This document shows, one piece after another, positions 17,269 to 25,951 of a stretch of 64,000 bases of DNA. The stretch is from Furfurilactobacillus milii. GTDB taxonomy: Bacteria; Bacillota; Bacilli; Lactobacillales; Lactobacillaceae. Location of the stretch: contig NZ_JAIWJF010000001.1 of NCBI RefSeq assembly GCF_021654115.1, positions 372,001 through 436,000 on the forward strand. Reading direction: 5' to 3'. The notes beneath the pieces were generated by a model that was not told where the DNA came from, did no database searches, and saw only the letters and a list, made by a program, of their open reading frames with translations. Each line of letters opens with the position of its first letter. Within the stretch, counting starts at the first letter, position 1. The position numbers and the translations under genes are program-made.

Positions 17269-18183
17269 ATGGCTGAAACTGAAGAACGCTTACGCCGGAC
17301 AATGATGTTTGTTCCCGGTAATAATCCCGCAATGGTTAAGGATGCCGGTATTTACGGTGCTGATTCCATTATGTTTGACCTTGAAGATGCCGTTTCGATG
17401 GCTGAAAAGGATACAGCCCGCGCATTAGTTTATGAAGCCTTGAAATCACAAGACTACGGCAATGCTGAACTGGTTGTCCGCATCAACGGTGACGACACAC
17501 CTTACTACCACAACGATATTAAGGCAATGGTTAAGGCCGGCATCGACGTTATCCGTTTGCCAAAGACTGAAACTGCTGAAATGATCAAAACGTTGGAAGC
17601 AGATGTTTTAGCTGCTGAAAAGGAATTCGGTCGTGAAGAAGGCTCAACCCACTTGATGGCTGCTATCGAAAGCGCCAAGGGTGTCTTAAATGCCCCAGCG
17701 ATTGCAGCCGCTTCTGACCGCATGATCGGGATTGCATTGTCTGCTGAAGACTACACAACCGACATGAAGACACACCGTTACCCAGATGGTGCCGAATTAG
17801 AGTTCGCCCGCAACATGGTTCTGCATGCTGCTCGTGCGGCTGGCATCGCTGCGTTCGATACTGTCTTCACCAACATGGATGATACTGAAGGCTTCTACCG
17901 TGAAACGCGGTACATTCACCAACTTGGTTTCGACGGTAAGTCACTGGTTAACCCACGGCAAATTGCCATGGTTAACGAGGTCTACCAACCAACAGCCAAG
18001 GAAATTGCGAACGCCAAAAATGTTATTAACGCCATTGAAGAAGCTCGGATCAAGGGCTCCGGCGTTATCTCAATGAATGGTCAGATGGTTGACCGTCCTG
18101 TTGTTCTTCGGGCACAACGGGTTATGCGTTTGGCAAAAGCTTCACACTTAGTGGATGAGGAGGGCAATACCATTGAAAAATAA
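17269..18183 (+). CDS. citE: Citrate lyase beta subunit (citryl-ACP lyase)
   Basis: A 304-residue HpcH/HpaI-fold protein that cleaves citryl-ACP to oxaloacetate and acetyl-ACP. The start [18 protein letters not shown] and the segment [16 protein letters not shown] carry the conserved CitE Asp/Glu metal-site residues; [13 protein letters not shown] and [10 protein letters not shown] are further signatures. The start is the ATG at 17269, one base after the citD stop, with GGGAGG at 17255. An in-frame upstream start would run through citD and is rejected. The gene overlaps citF by 11 nt. Confidence 0.94.
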   Translation: MAETEERLRRTMMFVPGNNPAMVKDAGIYGADSIMFDLEDAVSMAEKDTARALVYEALKSQDYGNAELVVRINGDDTPYYHNDIKAMVKAGIDVIRLPKTETAEMIKTLEADVLAAEKEFGREEGSTHLMAAIESAKGVLNAPAIAAASDRMIGIALSAEDYTTDMKTHRYPDGAELEFARNMVLHAARAAGIAAFDTVFTNMDDTEGFYRETRYIHQLGFDGKSLVNPRQIAMVNEVYQPTAKEIANAKNVINAIEEARIKGSGVISMNGQMVDRPVVLRAQRVMRLAKASHLVDEEGNTIEK

Positions 18184-19711
18184 TGTAAATCGCGAATTAC
18201 CAGATGATGTGATGAACGCCTTAGACTACCAACCCTACCAAACGACAAACATTGGTAACCCAGATATCCAACGGGTTGCGCCAAGTGTTCACGTTCAAAC
18301 GGGTGACGACAAGTTAGTCGACTCCATCGAAGACGTTGTTAAAGCAACGGTTAAAGATGGCATGACCATTTCATTCCATCACCACTTCCGTAACGGTGAT
18401 TTTGTATTTAACAAGGTGATGCGGGTTATCATTGATGCTGGCATTAAGAATCTAACATTGGCACCATCTTCACTGACTGGTGTTATGAACGACATGGTTA
18501 TTGAAGCCATCAAGGCTGGTACGGTAACCAACATTACGAGTTCAGGGATGCGTGGTTCATTAGGTGACTTCGTGTCACACGGTAACTTGAAGAACCCAGT
18601 TATCTTCCGTTCACACGGTGATCGTGCCCGTGCCATTGAACATGGTGACATTAAAATTGACGTTGCTTTCCTTGGTGTGCCAAACGCCGACAAGCTAGGT
18701 AATGCCAACGGGATGGACGGTAAAGCTGTTTTTGGTTCATTGGGTTATGCCTTAATGGACGCGCAATATGCTAACAAAGTGGTGCTGTTAACGGATAACT
18801 TGATGCCATACCCGAACACGCCGGCTTCAATCAAACAGACGCAAGTTGACTATGTGGTTCAAGTGGACCAAGTAGGTGACCCAGACAAAATTGGTTCTGG
18901 AGCAACTCGTTTCACAAAGGATCCTAAGGAATTGAAGATTGCGTCAACAGTTAATGATGTGATTGTTAACTCCCCATACTTTAAAGATGGTTTCTCATTC
19001 CAGACTGGTTCAGGTGGTGCTGCTTTAGCTGTTACCCGTTACCTGCGTCAGGCTATGATTGACAACAAGATCAAGGCATCGTTTGCTTTAGGTGGCATCA
19101 CCAAGCCAACGACAGATCTGTTAAACGAAGGTTTGATTGACCGCGTGATGGATGTGCAGGACTTTGATAAGGGTGCTGCTGATTCCATGCACACCAACCC
19201 TAAACAACAGGAAATCGACGCTTCATGGTATGCCGATCCTGATAACAAGGGTGCAATGGTTGATCAACTGGATGTTGTTATCCTGAGTGCTTTGGAAATT
19301 GACACGAAGTTTAACGTTAACGTTATGACCGGTTCAGATGGTGTCATCCGTGGTGCCGTTGGTGGACACCAGGATGCTGCTACTGCCAAACTGACGATTA
19401 TTTCTGCACCGTTAGTTCGTGGCCGAATTGCAACAGTTGTGCCAGATGTTACGACAGTTGTTACGCCTGGTGACTCCATTGATGTTCTGGTTACCGAATA
19501 CGGTATCGCCATCAACCCTAAGCGCAAGGACCTACAAGAATCATTAGGTCATTTAGCTGGTGTGCCTGTGTACACAATCGATGAATTACAGAAGATGGCC
19601 GCTGCCAAAGTCGGCACGCCAAAACCACTTGAATTTACCGACCGCACAGTTGCCCTCGTGGAATATCGCGACGGTAGTGTGATTGACGCGATTCATGAGG
19701 TAAAAGATTAG
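18173..19711 (+). CDS. citF: Citrate lyase alpha subunit (citrate:acetyl-ACP transferase)
   Basis: A 512-residue CoA-transferase-fold subunit that exchanges acetyl for citryl on the ACP. It begins [18 protein letters not shown], shows [33 protein letters not shown] and the C-terminal [15 protein letters not shown], all diagnostic of CitF. The start is most likely TTG at 18173 behind GAGGAGGG, inside the last codons of citE; an ATG at 18155 would consume the ribosome site. The operon ends here: no citX, citG, malic enzyme or oxaloacetate decarboxylase follows. A family B element starts at its stop codon. Confidence 0.94.
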   Translation: MKNNVNRELPDDVMNALDYQPYQTTNIGNPDIQRVAPSVHVQTGDDKLVDSIEDVVKATVKDGMTISFHHHFRNGDFVFNKVMRVIIDAGIKNLTLAPSSLTGVMNDMVIEAIKAGTVTNITSSGMRGSLGDFVSHGNLKNPVIFRSHGDRARAIEHGDIKIDVAFLGVPNADKLGNANGMDGKAVFGSLGYALMDAQYANKVVLLTDNLMPYPNTPASIKQTQVDYVVQVDQVGDPDKIGSGATRFTKDPKELKIASTVNDVIVNSPYFKDGFSFQTGSGGAALAVTRYLRQAMIDNKIKASFALGGITKPTTDLLNEGLIDRVMDVQDFDKGAADSMHTNPKQQEIDASWYADPDNKGAMVDQLDVVILSALEIDTKFNVNVMTGSDGVIRGAVGGHQDAATAKLTIISAPLVRGRIATVVPDVTTVVTPGDSIDVLVTEYGIAINPKRKDLQESLGHLAGVPVYTIDELQKMAAAKVGTPKPLEFTDRTVALVEYRDGSVIDAIHEVKD

Positions 19712-19842
19712 AGCGTGAACACCCCCGGTTTAGAGCCGAGCAATAACATAAAACAAGCGTTGTAAAGGTGAACTTTCCTTTGCAGCGCTTGTTTTGAGTT
19801 ATGCACAGGCTCGTGGGGTGTGAACGCGTTTTGGCTATGTAA
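19711..19842 (+). ncRNA. Family B structured element, copy B2
   Basis: It begins at the citF stop codon. GCGTGAACACCCC (19713-19725) pairs with GGGGTGTGAACGC (19815-19827), GAGCC with GGCTC, ATAAC with GTTAT; the apical arm AAACAAGCG with CGCTTGTTT extends inward through TTGTAAAGG/CCTTTGCAG. The loop CGAGCAATAACA / GTTATGCACAGG and tail GGCTATGTAA are shared with copy B1. Stem sequences differ between copies while pairing is kept. Confidence 0.5.
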
Positions 19843-19882
19843 CAATGCAAACTACTATTTTAGATCAGCTTCGCACCGTTCC

Positions 19883-20044
19883 GTCAGCCAAGGACGCCGT
19901 TCCATGTGACCGGGGTCAACCTGCTAGCGCAGTTTTCGCCCTCGCTTCAAAGCCGAAATGCACGTCTTTGAAGTCGTCCAGCAATTCTAAGCGGCTGAAC
20001 CCGCCGCCAAGAATTGCTTTCACGGAACTCTGTCCTTAGCTGAC
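19883..20044 (+). repeat. Family A structured intergenic element, copy A3
   Basis: End stem GTCAGCCAAGGAC (19883-19895) with GTCCTTAGCTGAC (20032-20044), 12 of 13 paired. Internal blocks GCCGTTCC, GACCGGGGTCAACC and GAAGTCGTCC agree with the family. It lies between family B copy B2 and a LysR gene; no other gene is seen in 19712-20213. Confidence 0.75.
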
Positions 20045-20213
20045 TGCACTCCATTTGCGGACAGTTTTGCCGAGTTGATACCTAAATTTTCCACGAAACT
20101 GTGTACAAAATCGCATTTTCCCACCCGCTATACGAAATGGCTAACCGACATTTGAGAAGTATGGTAGTCTTTAGATATTGTGATTAACATTCAACGGAAG
20201 GGGCGCAAACGAC

Positions 20214-21104
20214 GTGAACACGCGCGACTTGGCCTATTTTTCATCATTAGTAGAATTGAGAAACTTTACGGTGGTTGCTAGCCGTTTTAATGTGAGTCAG
20301 CCGACCATTACGGTGGCGATTCAGCGACTGGAAAATGAGTTTGGCGCGCCGTTGGTTCAACGTGATCGTGCCCATAATAAACTGACTATTACGCGCGCAG
20401 GGATTTTACTGTATCAGCGTGCTCAACGCATCTTAAAGGACTTAGACCTAGCACACAGCGAGGTTTCTCGCGCCAATCAATCGACCATTCAGTTTGGTAT
20501 GCCACCAATTATCGGCACGATGTGGTTCCCATTAATTGCAGGCCAGCTGTTTTCAAAGGGGTTGCTAAATTACACCCAAACGTTGGAAGTTGGCTCTGAT
20601 CAGCTGTTGAAGGAGTTAGAGTCCGGCAACATTGACGTTGCATTGCTTGGATCGGTTCGCCCACTTCACGAGGAAAATCTCGATATTACATTGTTGGCAT
20701 CGCACCCATTTAAAGCAGTTGTCAGCAAGGAACATCCGTTGGCAGACGCTGGACATATTTCGTTTGAACAATTGGCACGGGATAATTTTATTACGATGAC
20801 CGGGAAGTTTGTTCACCCACAAGCGTTGAAGGCCTACAGTGAATATGCTGGTTTCAAACCGAATGTCATTTATAGCACGCCAACATTGTCGTTAATTAAA
20901 GGGTTGGTTAGAGCTAATTTAGGTGTTAGTTTACTGGTTGACGATGCGGTTCAACCTAGCGACGATGTGGTTGCGTTGACGTTGGACGATCCATTACCTG
21001 AGCGGTTTAACATGTCACTAGTCGTGCGGAAGGCATTTTTGCCGAACAAGATTCAACAAGAGTTTATCAGCACACTGTTTGCGCTCAAACAAACGGTGGC
21101 CTGA
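20214..21104 (+). CDS. LysR-family transcriptional regulator
   Basis: A 296-residue LysR regulator: N-terminal winged helix (LRNFTVVASRFNVSQPTITVAIQRLENEFGAPLVQR) and a periplasmic-binding-like effector domain (FGMPPIIGTMWFPLIAGQLF onward). It starts at GTG 20214 behind GGAAGGGGCG. No gene is divergent from it, since the region behind is citF with repeat elements, so its target cannot be read from context; control of the cit operon or of a distant locus are both possible. The sequence DTMQ-type citrate regulator features cannot be assigned. Confidence 0.88.
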   Translation: MNTRDLAYFSSLVELRNFTVVASRFNVSQPTITVAIQRLENEFGAPLVQRDRAHNKLTITRAGILLYQRAQRILKDLDLAHSEVSRANQSTIQFGMPPIIGTMWFPLIAGQLFSKGLLNYTQTLEVGSDQLLKELESGNIDVALLGSVRPLHEENLDITLLASHPFKAVVSKEHPLADAGHISFEQLARDNFITMTGKFVHPQALKAYSEYAGFKPNVIYSTPTLSLIKGLVRANLGVSLLVDDAVQPSDDVVALTLDDPLPERFNMSLVVRKAFLPNKIQQEFISTLFALKQTVA

Positions 21105-21148
21105 GAGTCCGCTTAAATGTTGATGTTTTCCGGTTATAAAGAACTTAA

Positions 21149-21190
21149 TTGGCTACTGAACATTTATGCATGTTCAGTAGCCAATTTTTT
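21149..21190 (+). terminator. Rho-independent terminator after LysR gene
   Basis: TTGGCTACTGAACAT pairs perfectly with ATGTTCAGTAGCCAA, followed by TTTTTT. Confidence 0.88.
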
Positions 21191-21218
21191 ATAATTTACC
21201 TGTTATACGAGTGAAGCG

Positions 21219-21337
21219 GACTAGAGACAGAGTTCCGTGTCGACAACACTTATGGCCTGGTTTGGGGCTCAGAATCGAGGTTGAAAACCGCGTTTTTTCG
21301 GGTTGAGACTGGTCCCCATGGAATGGCGTCTCTGGTC
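21219..21337 (-). repeat. Family A structured intergenic element, copy A4 (short form)
   Basis: End stem GACTAGAGAC (21219-21228) with GTCTCTGGTC (21328-21337), all paired with one G-U. Internal AGAATCGAGGTTGAAAACCG and GGTTGAGACTGGTCCC agree with the minus-oriented family. About 45 nt of the apical part are missing relative to other copies. Confidence 0.72.
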
Positions 21338-21387
21338 TGCGCAACGGCATTATATATTGGTAATACTAAATCAGTAATAAACCGAAA

Positions 21388-21430
21388 CCGTCGCAACACT
21401 CTTCTTATCCGAGTATTGCGGCGGCCTTTT
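21388..21430 (-). terminator. Terminator-like hairpin after the FMN_bind flavoprotein gene
   Basis: CCGTCGCAACACTC pairs with GAGTATTGCGGCGG over 14 bp with G-U pairs; T-rich sequence lies on both sides. It is 19 nt beyond the stop codon of the minus-strand flavoprotein. Confidence 0.55.
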
Positions 21431-21448
21431 AGACTAAAAATCGAAAAA

Positions 21449-23299
21449 TTAATGAGTTACTTTTGAGAGTGCATCTTTTACGGCGTCTTTAATAGCGCGG
21501 CTAGATACTGATGCACCCGAAACAGCGTCAACATCGTAAGTGTTGTTAGCGACCATGCGTTGAGGCAAAACCTTCACAGCCTCGCCGCCAACTTCACCGG
21601 TTTCACTTTGTTGAACGACTTCAACATTCTGCAAGCGATCACTATTGTAAGTGATGCGAACGACGACCTTGCCACCGATACCGGTTGAACTGCTACCAAG
21701 ATATTGGTTGGCACCAACTTTGATATCTTGTGGCGTTTCGTCAGCGACTAGGTCGTTACTACCAGTTAATGTGGGTTTACGTTCGGTTTGGCTAGCACTA
21801 GTAGAAGCATCAGTTGCGTATGCAGTTGTTGTATCGCTGCTATCAGATTTAGGTTTAGCCGCATTTTCACCGGCAATTTTACCGAAAATCAAACATTCAG
21901 CAAGGTTTCCGCCGCCTTGATACTGGTTAGCTGAAATGCCACCCAGTTCACCAGCACCGTACAAATGAGGAATTGGTTGCTGATTGGCGTCCAAAATCTC
22001 TGCATTGACATTACGACGTGGACCGCCTTGTGTATTTAACACGTCATGAGTTAGTTCAATGGCGTAGTAGGGACCGTCATCAAATGTTCGCATGGTTTTA
22101 GGATCACGGTTGAATGCATAATCTCTGCCCTGTTTGGCAAACGTATTAAAGTCATTGATGGTCGCGGATAAAATTTCAGGATCAGCATTGATCTTATCTG
22201 CTAAGTCCGCTAGGGAATCTGCGCTTACGAGGTCGTCTAAAAATTCAGGGTATGGCAGTTTCTCTGCATCTTTAAATTGATCATACTGAGCTTGGTCAAA
22301 GACCAGGTGCGGGTGGACGTTGGTCCGTGGAATTCGCCATGTGCCGTGATCGTAAATGTGGCCGTGACGGTTCGGTTCGTCTTCTTTAAAGTAACGGCTA
22401 CCATCATCTGCAACAGTAATAATACTACCGGAAAACATGCTGTCACCGGGTGTAAGCAACAATCGAGCCCGTTCGCCTTGTTTAGGTTTGAATGCCATAC
22501 CACTGAGAAAACCAAGTGCTTCGTAATTATTCATATGCCACATATCGGCACCGACTTCCTCAGCCATACGTAAGCCGTCACCACGGTTGTACAAAGTACC
22601 TAGTACGCCAAGATGACTGGCACCTAAGTAGTCTTGAACATCTTTTTGACTGTTTTCAAAACCGCCAACAGCTAGCACGACACCATTTTTGGCTTGAATA
22701 TTGTATGTGTGCCCTTGGCGTTTGATTTGTGCCCCTGTGATGATTTTTGTTTCTGGATCTTGCAACAAATGCAATGCTGGTGACTCAAGCCAAACGTCGA
22801 TTTTATCAGCGCGGTCCATAACTTTTTGGCGTAAAATTTGCCAAAGTGCGGCGTCAAACATGCCTTTATGAACTGTTGTGAAATCGTATGAATGGACACC
22901 TTCATATTCCGGGTATTCAAACACTGCTTTATCCAAGGGCAATGGTGCAATCTTTGCCAAATCTTTCTTAGCACTGATTGGTTCAACGCCTAGGTATTTG
23001 CGGACATAGTCGCGCATGTGGACCATACCGTCGACATAAGTATCAATCATATCTTCGTCAAGTTTCATCGGTGCTGTTAATGCTTTGTAGTATTTTTTAG
23101 CTCCGTCAAAATCATCGCCAGTACCAAGAAGTTGGGCAGAATAACGGGTGTTACCACCTTCATGTCCGTTTGGAGCGGCGTCGGTTAGCAAAACTCTGGC
23201 ACCGGCATCGGCTGCAAAACGTGCGGCAGTGGCGCCTGCACCGCCAAATCCGAGAACAATCGTGTCATATGTGGCATCCCAAGAAGTTGCGTTAGTCAT
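21449..23299 (-). CDS. FAD-dependent ene-reductase with C-terminal FMN_bind domain (HcrB/Par1-like)
   Basis: A 616-residue flavoprotein of the fumarate reductase/succinate dehydrogenase superfamily. The FAD motif VLGFGGAGATAARFA is at residues 15-29, then GNTRYSAQ and the C-terminal HLYGAGELGG. A Ser/Thr-rich linker leads to an FMN_bind domain (about 525-616) with the flavinylation motif DAVSGAS near 591-597, the usual ApbE target. In fumarate reductases HTMGG and GANRLGG contact the substrate; here they read NTQGG and SANQYQGG, so fumarate is unlikely. Lactobacillar hydroxycinnamate reductases have this architecture and a divergent LysR gene, as here. There is no signal peptide. The ATG at 23299 follows AAAGGATG. 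A cre-like site is upstream. Confidence 0.85.
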   Translation of the reverse strand: MTNATSWDATYDTIVLGFGGAGATAARFAADAGARVLLTDAAPNGHEGGNTRYSAQLLGTGDDFDGAKKYYKALTAPMKLDEDMIDTYVDGMVHMRDYVRKYLGVEPISAKKDLAKIAPLPLDKAVFEYPEYEGVHSYDFTTVHKGMFDAALWQILRQKVMDRADKIDVWLESPALHLLQDPETKIITGAQIKRQGHTYNIQAKNGVVLAVGGFENSQKDVQDYLGASHLGVLGTLYNRGDGLRMAEEVGADMWHMNNYEALGFLSGMAFKPKQGERARLLLTPGDSMFSGSIITVADDGSRYFKEDEPNRHGHIYDHGTWRIPRTNVHPHLVFDQAQYDQFKDAEKLPYPEFLDDLVSADSLADLADKINADPEILSATINDFNTFAKQGRDYAFNRDPKTMRTFDDGPYYAIELTHDVLNTQGGPRRNVNAEILDANQQPIPHLYGAGELGGISANQYQGGGNLAECLIFGKIAGENAAKPKSDSSDTTTAYATDASTSASQTERKPTLTGSNDLVADETPQDIKVGANQYLGSSSTGIGGKVVVRITYNSDRLQNVEVVQQSETGEVGGEAVKVLPQRMVANNTYDVDAVSGASVSSRAIKDAVKDALSKVTH

Positions 23300-23327
23300 C
23301 AATGTCATCCTTTCGAATCCTTGTGCA

Positions 23328-23342
23328 GTTATTAACAATAAC
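23328..23342. promoter_or_regulatory. Candidate LysR-binding palindrome
   Basis: GTTATTAACAATAAC is a perfect inverted repeat of 6+6 around AAC and contains a T-N11-A core. It lies between the divergent flavoprotein and LysR genes. Confidence 0.45.
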
Positions 23343-23349
23343 CACATTA

Positions 23350-23363
23350 TGTAACCGATAACA
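23350..23363. promoter_or_regulatory. cre-like site (CcpA) upstream of flavoprotein gene
   Basis: TGTAACCGATAACA fits TGWAANCGNTNWCA at every position. It is 51 nt upstream of the flavoprotein start. Confidence 0.6.
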
Positions 23364-23468
23364 TTGAAAGTGAAATGCCAAAATCAAACGTGGGCTATTA
23401 CAAAACAGTAATGATTTAACACTTATCATGATAAAATAAACGAAACACAGTCATGAAAGTGAGCAACG

Positions 23469-24395
23469 ATGAAGAAACGATTGGTTGATTTTTTAGCGGC
23501 AGTTAACCGGTATGACACAATGACGGCGATTGCTCAAGGACTATACATGAGCCAGCCGTACGTCAGCCGACAGATTGGTGAGGCTGAAAAAGAGTATGGC
23601 GTTCAGTTAGTTGATCGAACATTGCCGATTCATTTAACGTATGCTGGTGAACGATTGCTGTCTTATTTGCAGCAGGAACAACAGTTACATCGAGCGATGG
23701 ATACTGAAATGGAAAGCCTAGGAAAGTTTGAGTATGGTTCACTCTCACTGGGTATTAATCAACCCTTGGCGGCCAGTTGGTTTGCCGAACTACTTCCCGA
23801 GTTTTACAAACGGTTTCCACAGATGCACTTATCTATTCAGGAAGTTACCACTTCGCGTGCAGAAAATATGTTGCCAGATGGGCAGTTGGACATGTTTATT
23901 GGCAAAACATTTTATCAGCCACGGGTGGTAACGAAGCCATTAGGCACTATGAAATTGGCGTTATTGGTGCCGGCCACGTCTCGGCTTTATCGCAAGGACA
24001 CATTTTGGCGGCAGGCCACCGCGGACACAATTAGTCAGTTAAACGGTGAATATTTTATTCGCATCGGCGGTGAATCACGGTTTCAGGAACTGGTAGATCA
24101 TGCTTTTCGCGACAATGGTATTCATGTTAATGACCGAATGGAAGTCAGTGACTCTAGGATCGCTGTCAGTTTGGCATTGAAGCAGTTGGGGTGCGTTATT
24201 GTCAATGTGAATAGCGCAAAGAAATTATCAGCGAATTTACCCATTAACGTGTTTGAGTTTTCGCCAGAAATGATGAATTTGGATTGTAGCGTCGCCTATC
24301 GAAAAGCATTAGTACCGTCAGAACCGTTAAAATTCTTGATTCAAACGTGCGTTGAGAAGGACGATGTATTGATGGAACAAGGATACGAGCTCTAA
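23469..24395 (+). CDS. LysR-family transcriptional regulator
   Basis: A 308-residue LysR regulator. The helix-turn-helix is DTMTAIAQGLYMSQPYVSRQIGEAEKEYGVQLVDR; the effector domain begins near GSLSLGINQPLAASWFAELL. It is divergent from the FMN_bind flavoprotein gene, and the 169-nt spacer holds a T-N11-A palindrome (23328-23342), a cre-like site and a second repeat ATTAC-N6-GTAAT (23397-23412). By LysR convention it probably activates the flavoprotein in response to its substrate, by analogy with regulators of hydroxycinnamate reductase in lactobacilli. It starts with ATG after AAGTGAGCAACG. Confidence 0.88.
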   Translation: MKKRLVDFLAAVNRYDTMTAIAQGLYMSQPYVSRQIGEAEKEYGVQLVDRTLPIHLTYAGERLLSYLQQEQQLHRAMDTEMESLGKFEYGSLSLGINQPLAASWFAELLPEFYKRFPQMHLSIQEVTTSRAENMLPDGQLDMFIGKTFYQPRVVTKPLGTMKLALLVPATSRLYRKDTFWRQATADTISQLNGEYFIRIGGESRFQELVDHAFRDNGIHVNDRMEVSDSRIAVSLALKQLGCVIVNVNSAKKLSANLPINVFEFSPEMMNLDCSVAYRKALVPSEPLKFLIQTCVEKDDVLMEQGYEL

Positions 24396-24480
24396 TATTG
24401 CGTTTGCGATTTGTGCACAGATCTTTGCGGGAATGTATTGTTGGAGTAAAATCAGTGCGCAAATGTGAGCTGGAGGGCGT

Positions 24481-24636
24481 CAGTGTTGAAACTAACTGCG
24501 AAAGTGGTGTTAATTCGGTGGCTCGTGCCGAATTTACAGCACGGACGAGCTTGAAGACGGTGGTTTTGCGGCTTCAAGTCGAGACGCAAGACGGTTTATG
24601 GCTTGGGTCGGTCCACGCAGAGAGTTTCATAAACTG
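24481..24636 (-). repeat. Family A structured intergenic element, copy A5
   Basis: End stem CAGTGTTGAAACT (24481-24493) with AGTTTCATAAACTG (24623-24636), one bulge. Internal blocks GGACGAGCTTGAAGACGG and CTTGGGTCGGTCC agree with the minus-oriented family. It fills the gap between the LysR gene and a terminator; I see no gene there. Confidence 0.68.
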
Positions 24637-24661
24637 ACAACCGAAAGCGGAAGTTAACATT

Positions 24662-24713
24662 AAAAAACAGGATTTGACTGCCGTATATCACGACAATCAA
24701 ATCCTGTTTTTAG
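24662..24713. terminator. Terminator after ABC permease gene
   Basis: AAAAACAGGATTTGA pairs with TCAAATCCTGTTTTT around a 20-nt loop; it works in both directions and serves the permease gene on the minus strand. Confidence 0.8.
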
Positions 24714-24721
24714 TAGCATAA

Positions 24722-25951
24722 CTATGAACGACGTTTGCGACCAAACTGGTACCAGTGCTTGCGATTGCTGTAATCTAGCACGTGCTGCTGATATACGCGG
24801 CAGGCGATCCAAGTCATGAGAACCAGCGCAATGGCGGCGATCGCCACACTCACCCAAACTTCTGAAAGTGCGGCGTTACCGACTGCGTAACGAACGGGCA
24901 TCAGACTTTGAGAGAGAAATGGGACATAAGAACCGATTCGAATGAGTAGGCTATTACTATTCACTGCGATGAAGGAGGCAACGTAAGCCAGCATCCCCAC
25001 CGTCGTTAACGGGGACAGCGCTTGACTGACTTCTTCTTGACGCGTGACCATGGAACCTAACATTGCGGCAATGACGGTGTACAACATGACACCGAGAACA
25101 AAGTAGGCCACTAGCACACTCACCATCCCCGGTTGAATTTGGCTAAAGGAAAAGTTACCTAAGAAGCTGATGTTGTGGTTGAAGTATTGCATCCCAATCA
25201 AACCGGCAACTCCGGTAATGATGACTTGCAGGACGATCAGCGCCAGCATACCAGTCACCTTACCGAAGAATTGCGTCACAGGACTGACACTGCTGACCAA
25301 GATCTCCATAATGTGAGAGCCTTTTTCGGTAGCAGTTTCCTGGGCAATCATACTGGTGTACATTGCGATAAACATGTAGATCAAAAAGGTAACGACAAAC
25401 GCGACGACCAGGTTAGCCCCTTGTTGGTTGGACTTTTGACGGCGAACGACCCCATTTTGATAGGCGACGTTTTGGGTTTTATACGAAGCGGGGACAAACA
25501 GTTGTTGTAATTGTTTGGCAGTCAGCCCCAGTTGCTGGGCGGCCTGCCGCAGTTTTAATGTATTCAGGTTATTTTTAAGCGTGTCACTGTCTAGTGAATT
25601 GCCATTGGTCCGTTGTCGGTAAACGGCGCTAACCGTTTGACCGGCCGTGGTGACATTGAGGTAGCCGTCGATCTTTTCGTGACTCAACCGTTTCTCAGCA
25701 ACTCGTTCAGTGGAAATGGCCTTGTTGACACGGTAATCGCCATGTGTGGGTGATTCTACCATTGCGTTACGCAAAGCCACGTTATTGCTGGTGATAGCAA
25801 TGGTCGGCGTCTGATTGGTCTTATTAGTGATAAATGCAAACAACGCGATGGCCGCAATAATTAATACTGGAAAGAATAGTGAAAACAGATAGGCAGGCGA
25901 CTTGATGTCCTTGCGAATAACTTGGCGGGTAACGACCATAAACTTATTCAT
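24722..25951 (-). CDS. ABC-2 type exporter permease (NatB-like)
   Basis: A 409-residue membrane protein: one N-terminal membrane helix (AYLFSLFFPVLIIAAIALFAFI), a large extracytoplasmic domain of about 150 residues, then five or six hydrophobic helices beginning near VVAFVVTFLIYMFIAMYTSM. The segment QETATEKGSHIMEILVSSVSP is characteristic of NatB/ABC-2 permeases. The family exports sodium, antibiotics or peptides; the substrate is not determinable. The ATG at 25951 overlaps the ATPase gene by 8 nt (ATGAATAA). Confidence 0.88.
   Translation of the reverse strand: MNKFMVVTRQVIRKDIKSPAYLFSLFFPVLIIAAIALFAFITNKTNQTPTIAITSNNVALRNAMVESPTHGDYRVNKAISTERVAEKRLSHEKIDGYLNVTTAGQTVSAVYRQRTNGNSLDSDTLKNNLNTLKLRQAAQQLGLTAKQLQQLFVPASYKTQNVAYQNGVVRRQKSNQQGANLVVAFVVTFLIYMFIAMYTSMIAQETATEKGSHIMEILVSSVSPVTQFFGKVTGMLALIVLQVIITGVAGLIGMQYFNHNISFLGNFSFSQIQPGMVSVLVAYFVLGVMLYTVIAAMLGSMVTRQEEVSQALSPLTTVGMLAYVASFIAVNSNSLLIRIGSYVPFLSQSLMPVRYAVGNAALSEVWVSVAIAAIALVLMTWIACRVYQQHVLDYSNRKHWYQFGRKRRS

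Noticed and set aside
21449-23299. Annotation as fumarate reductase
   Set aside because: The substrate-site motifs HTMGG and GANRLGG are replaced, so only superfamily membership and ene-reductase type are supported.
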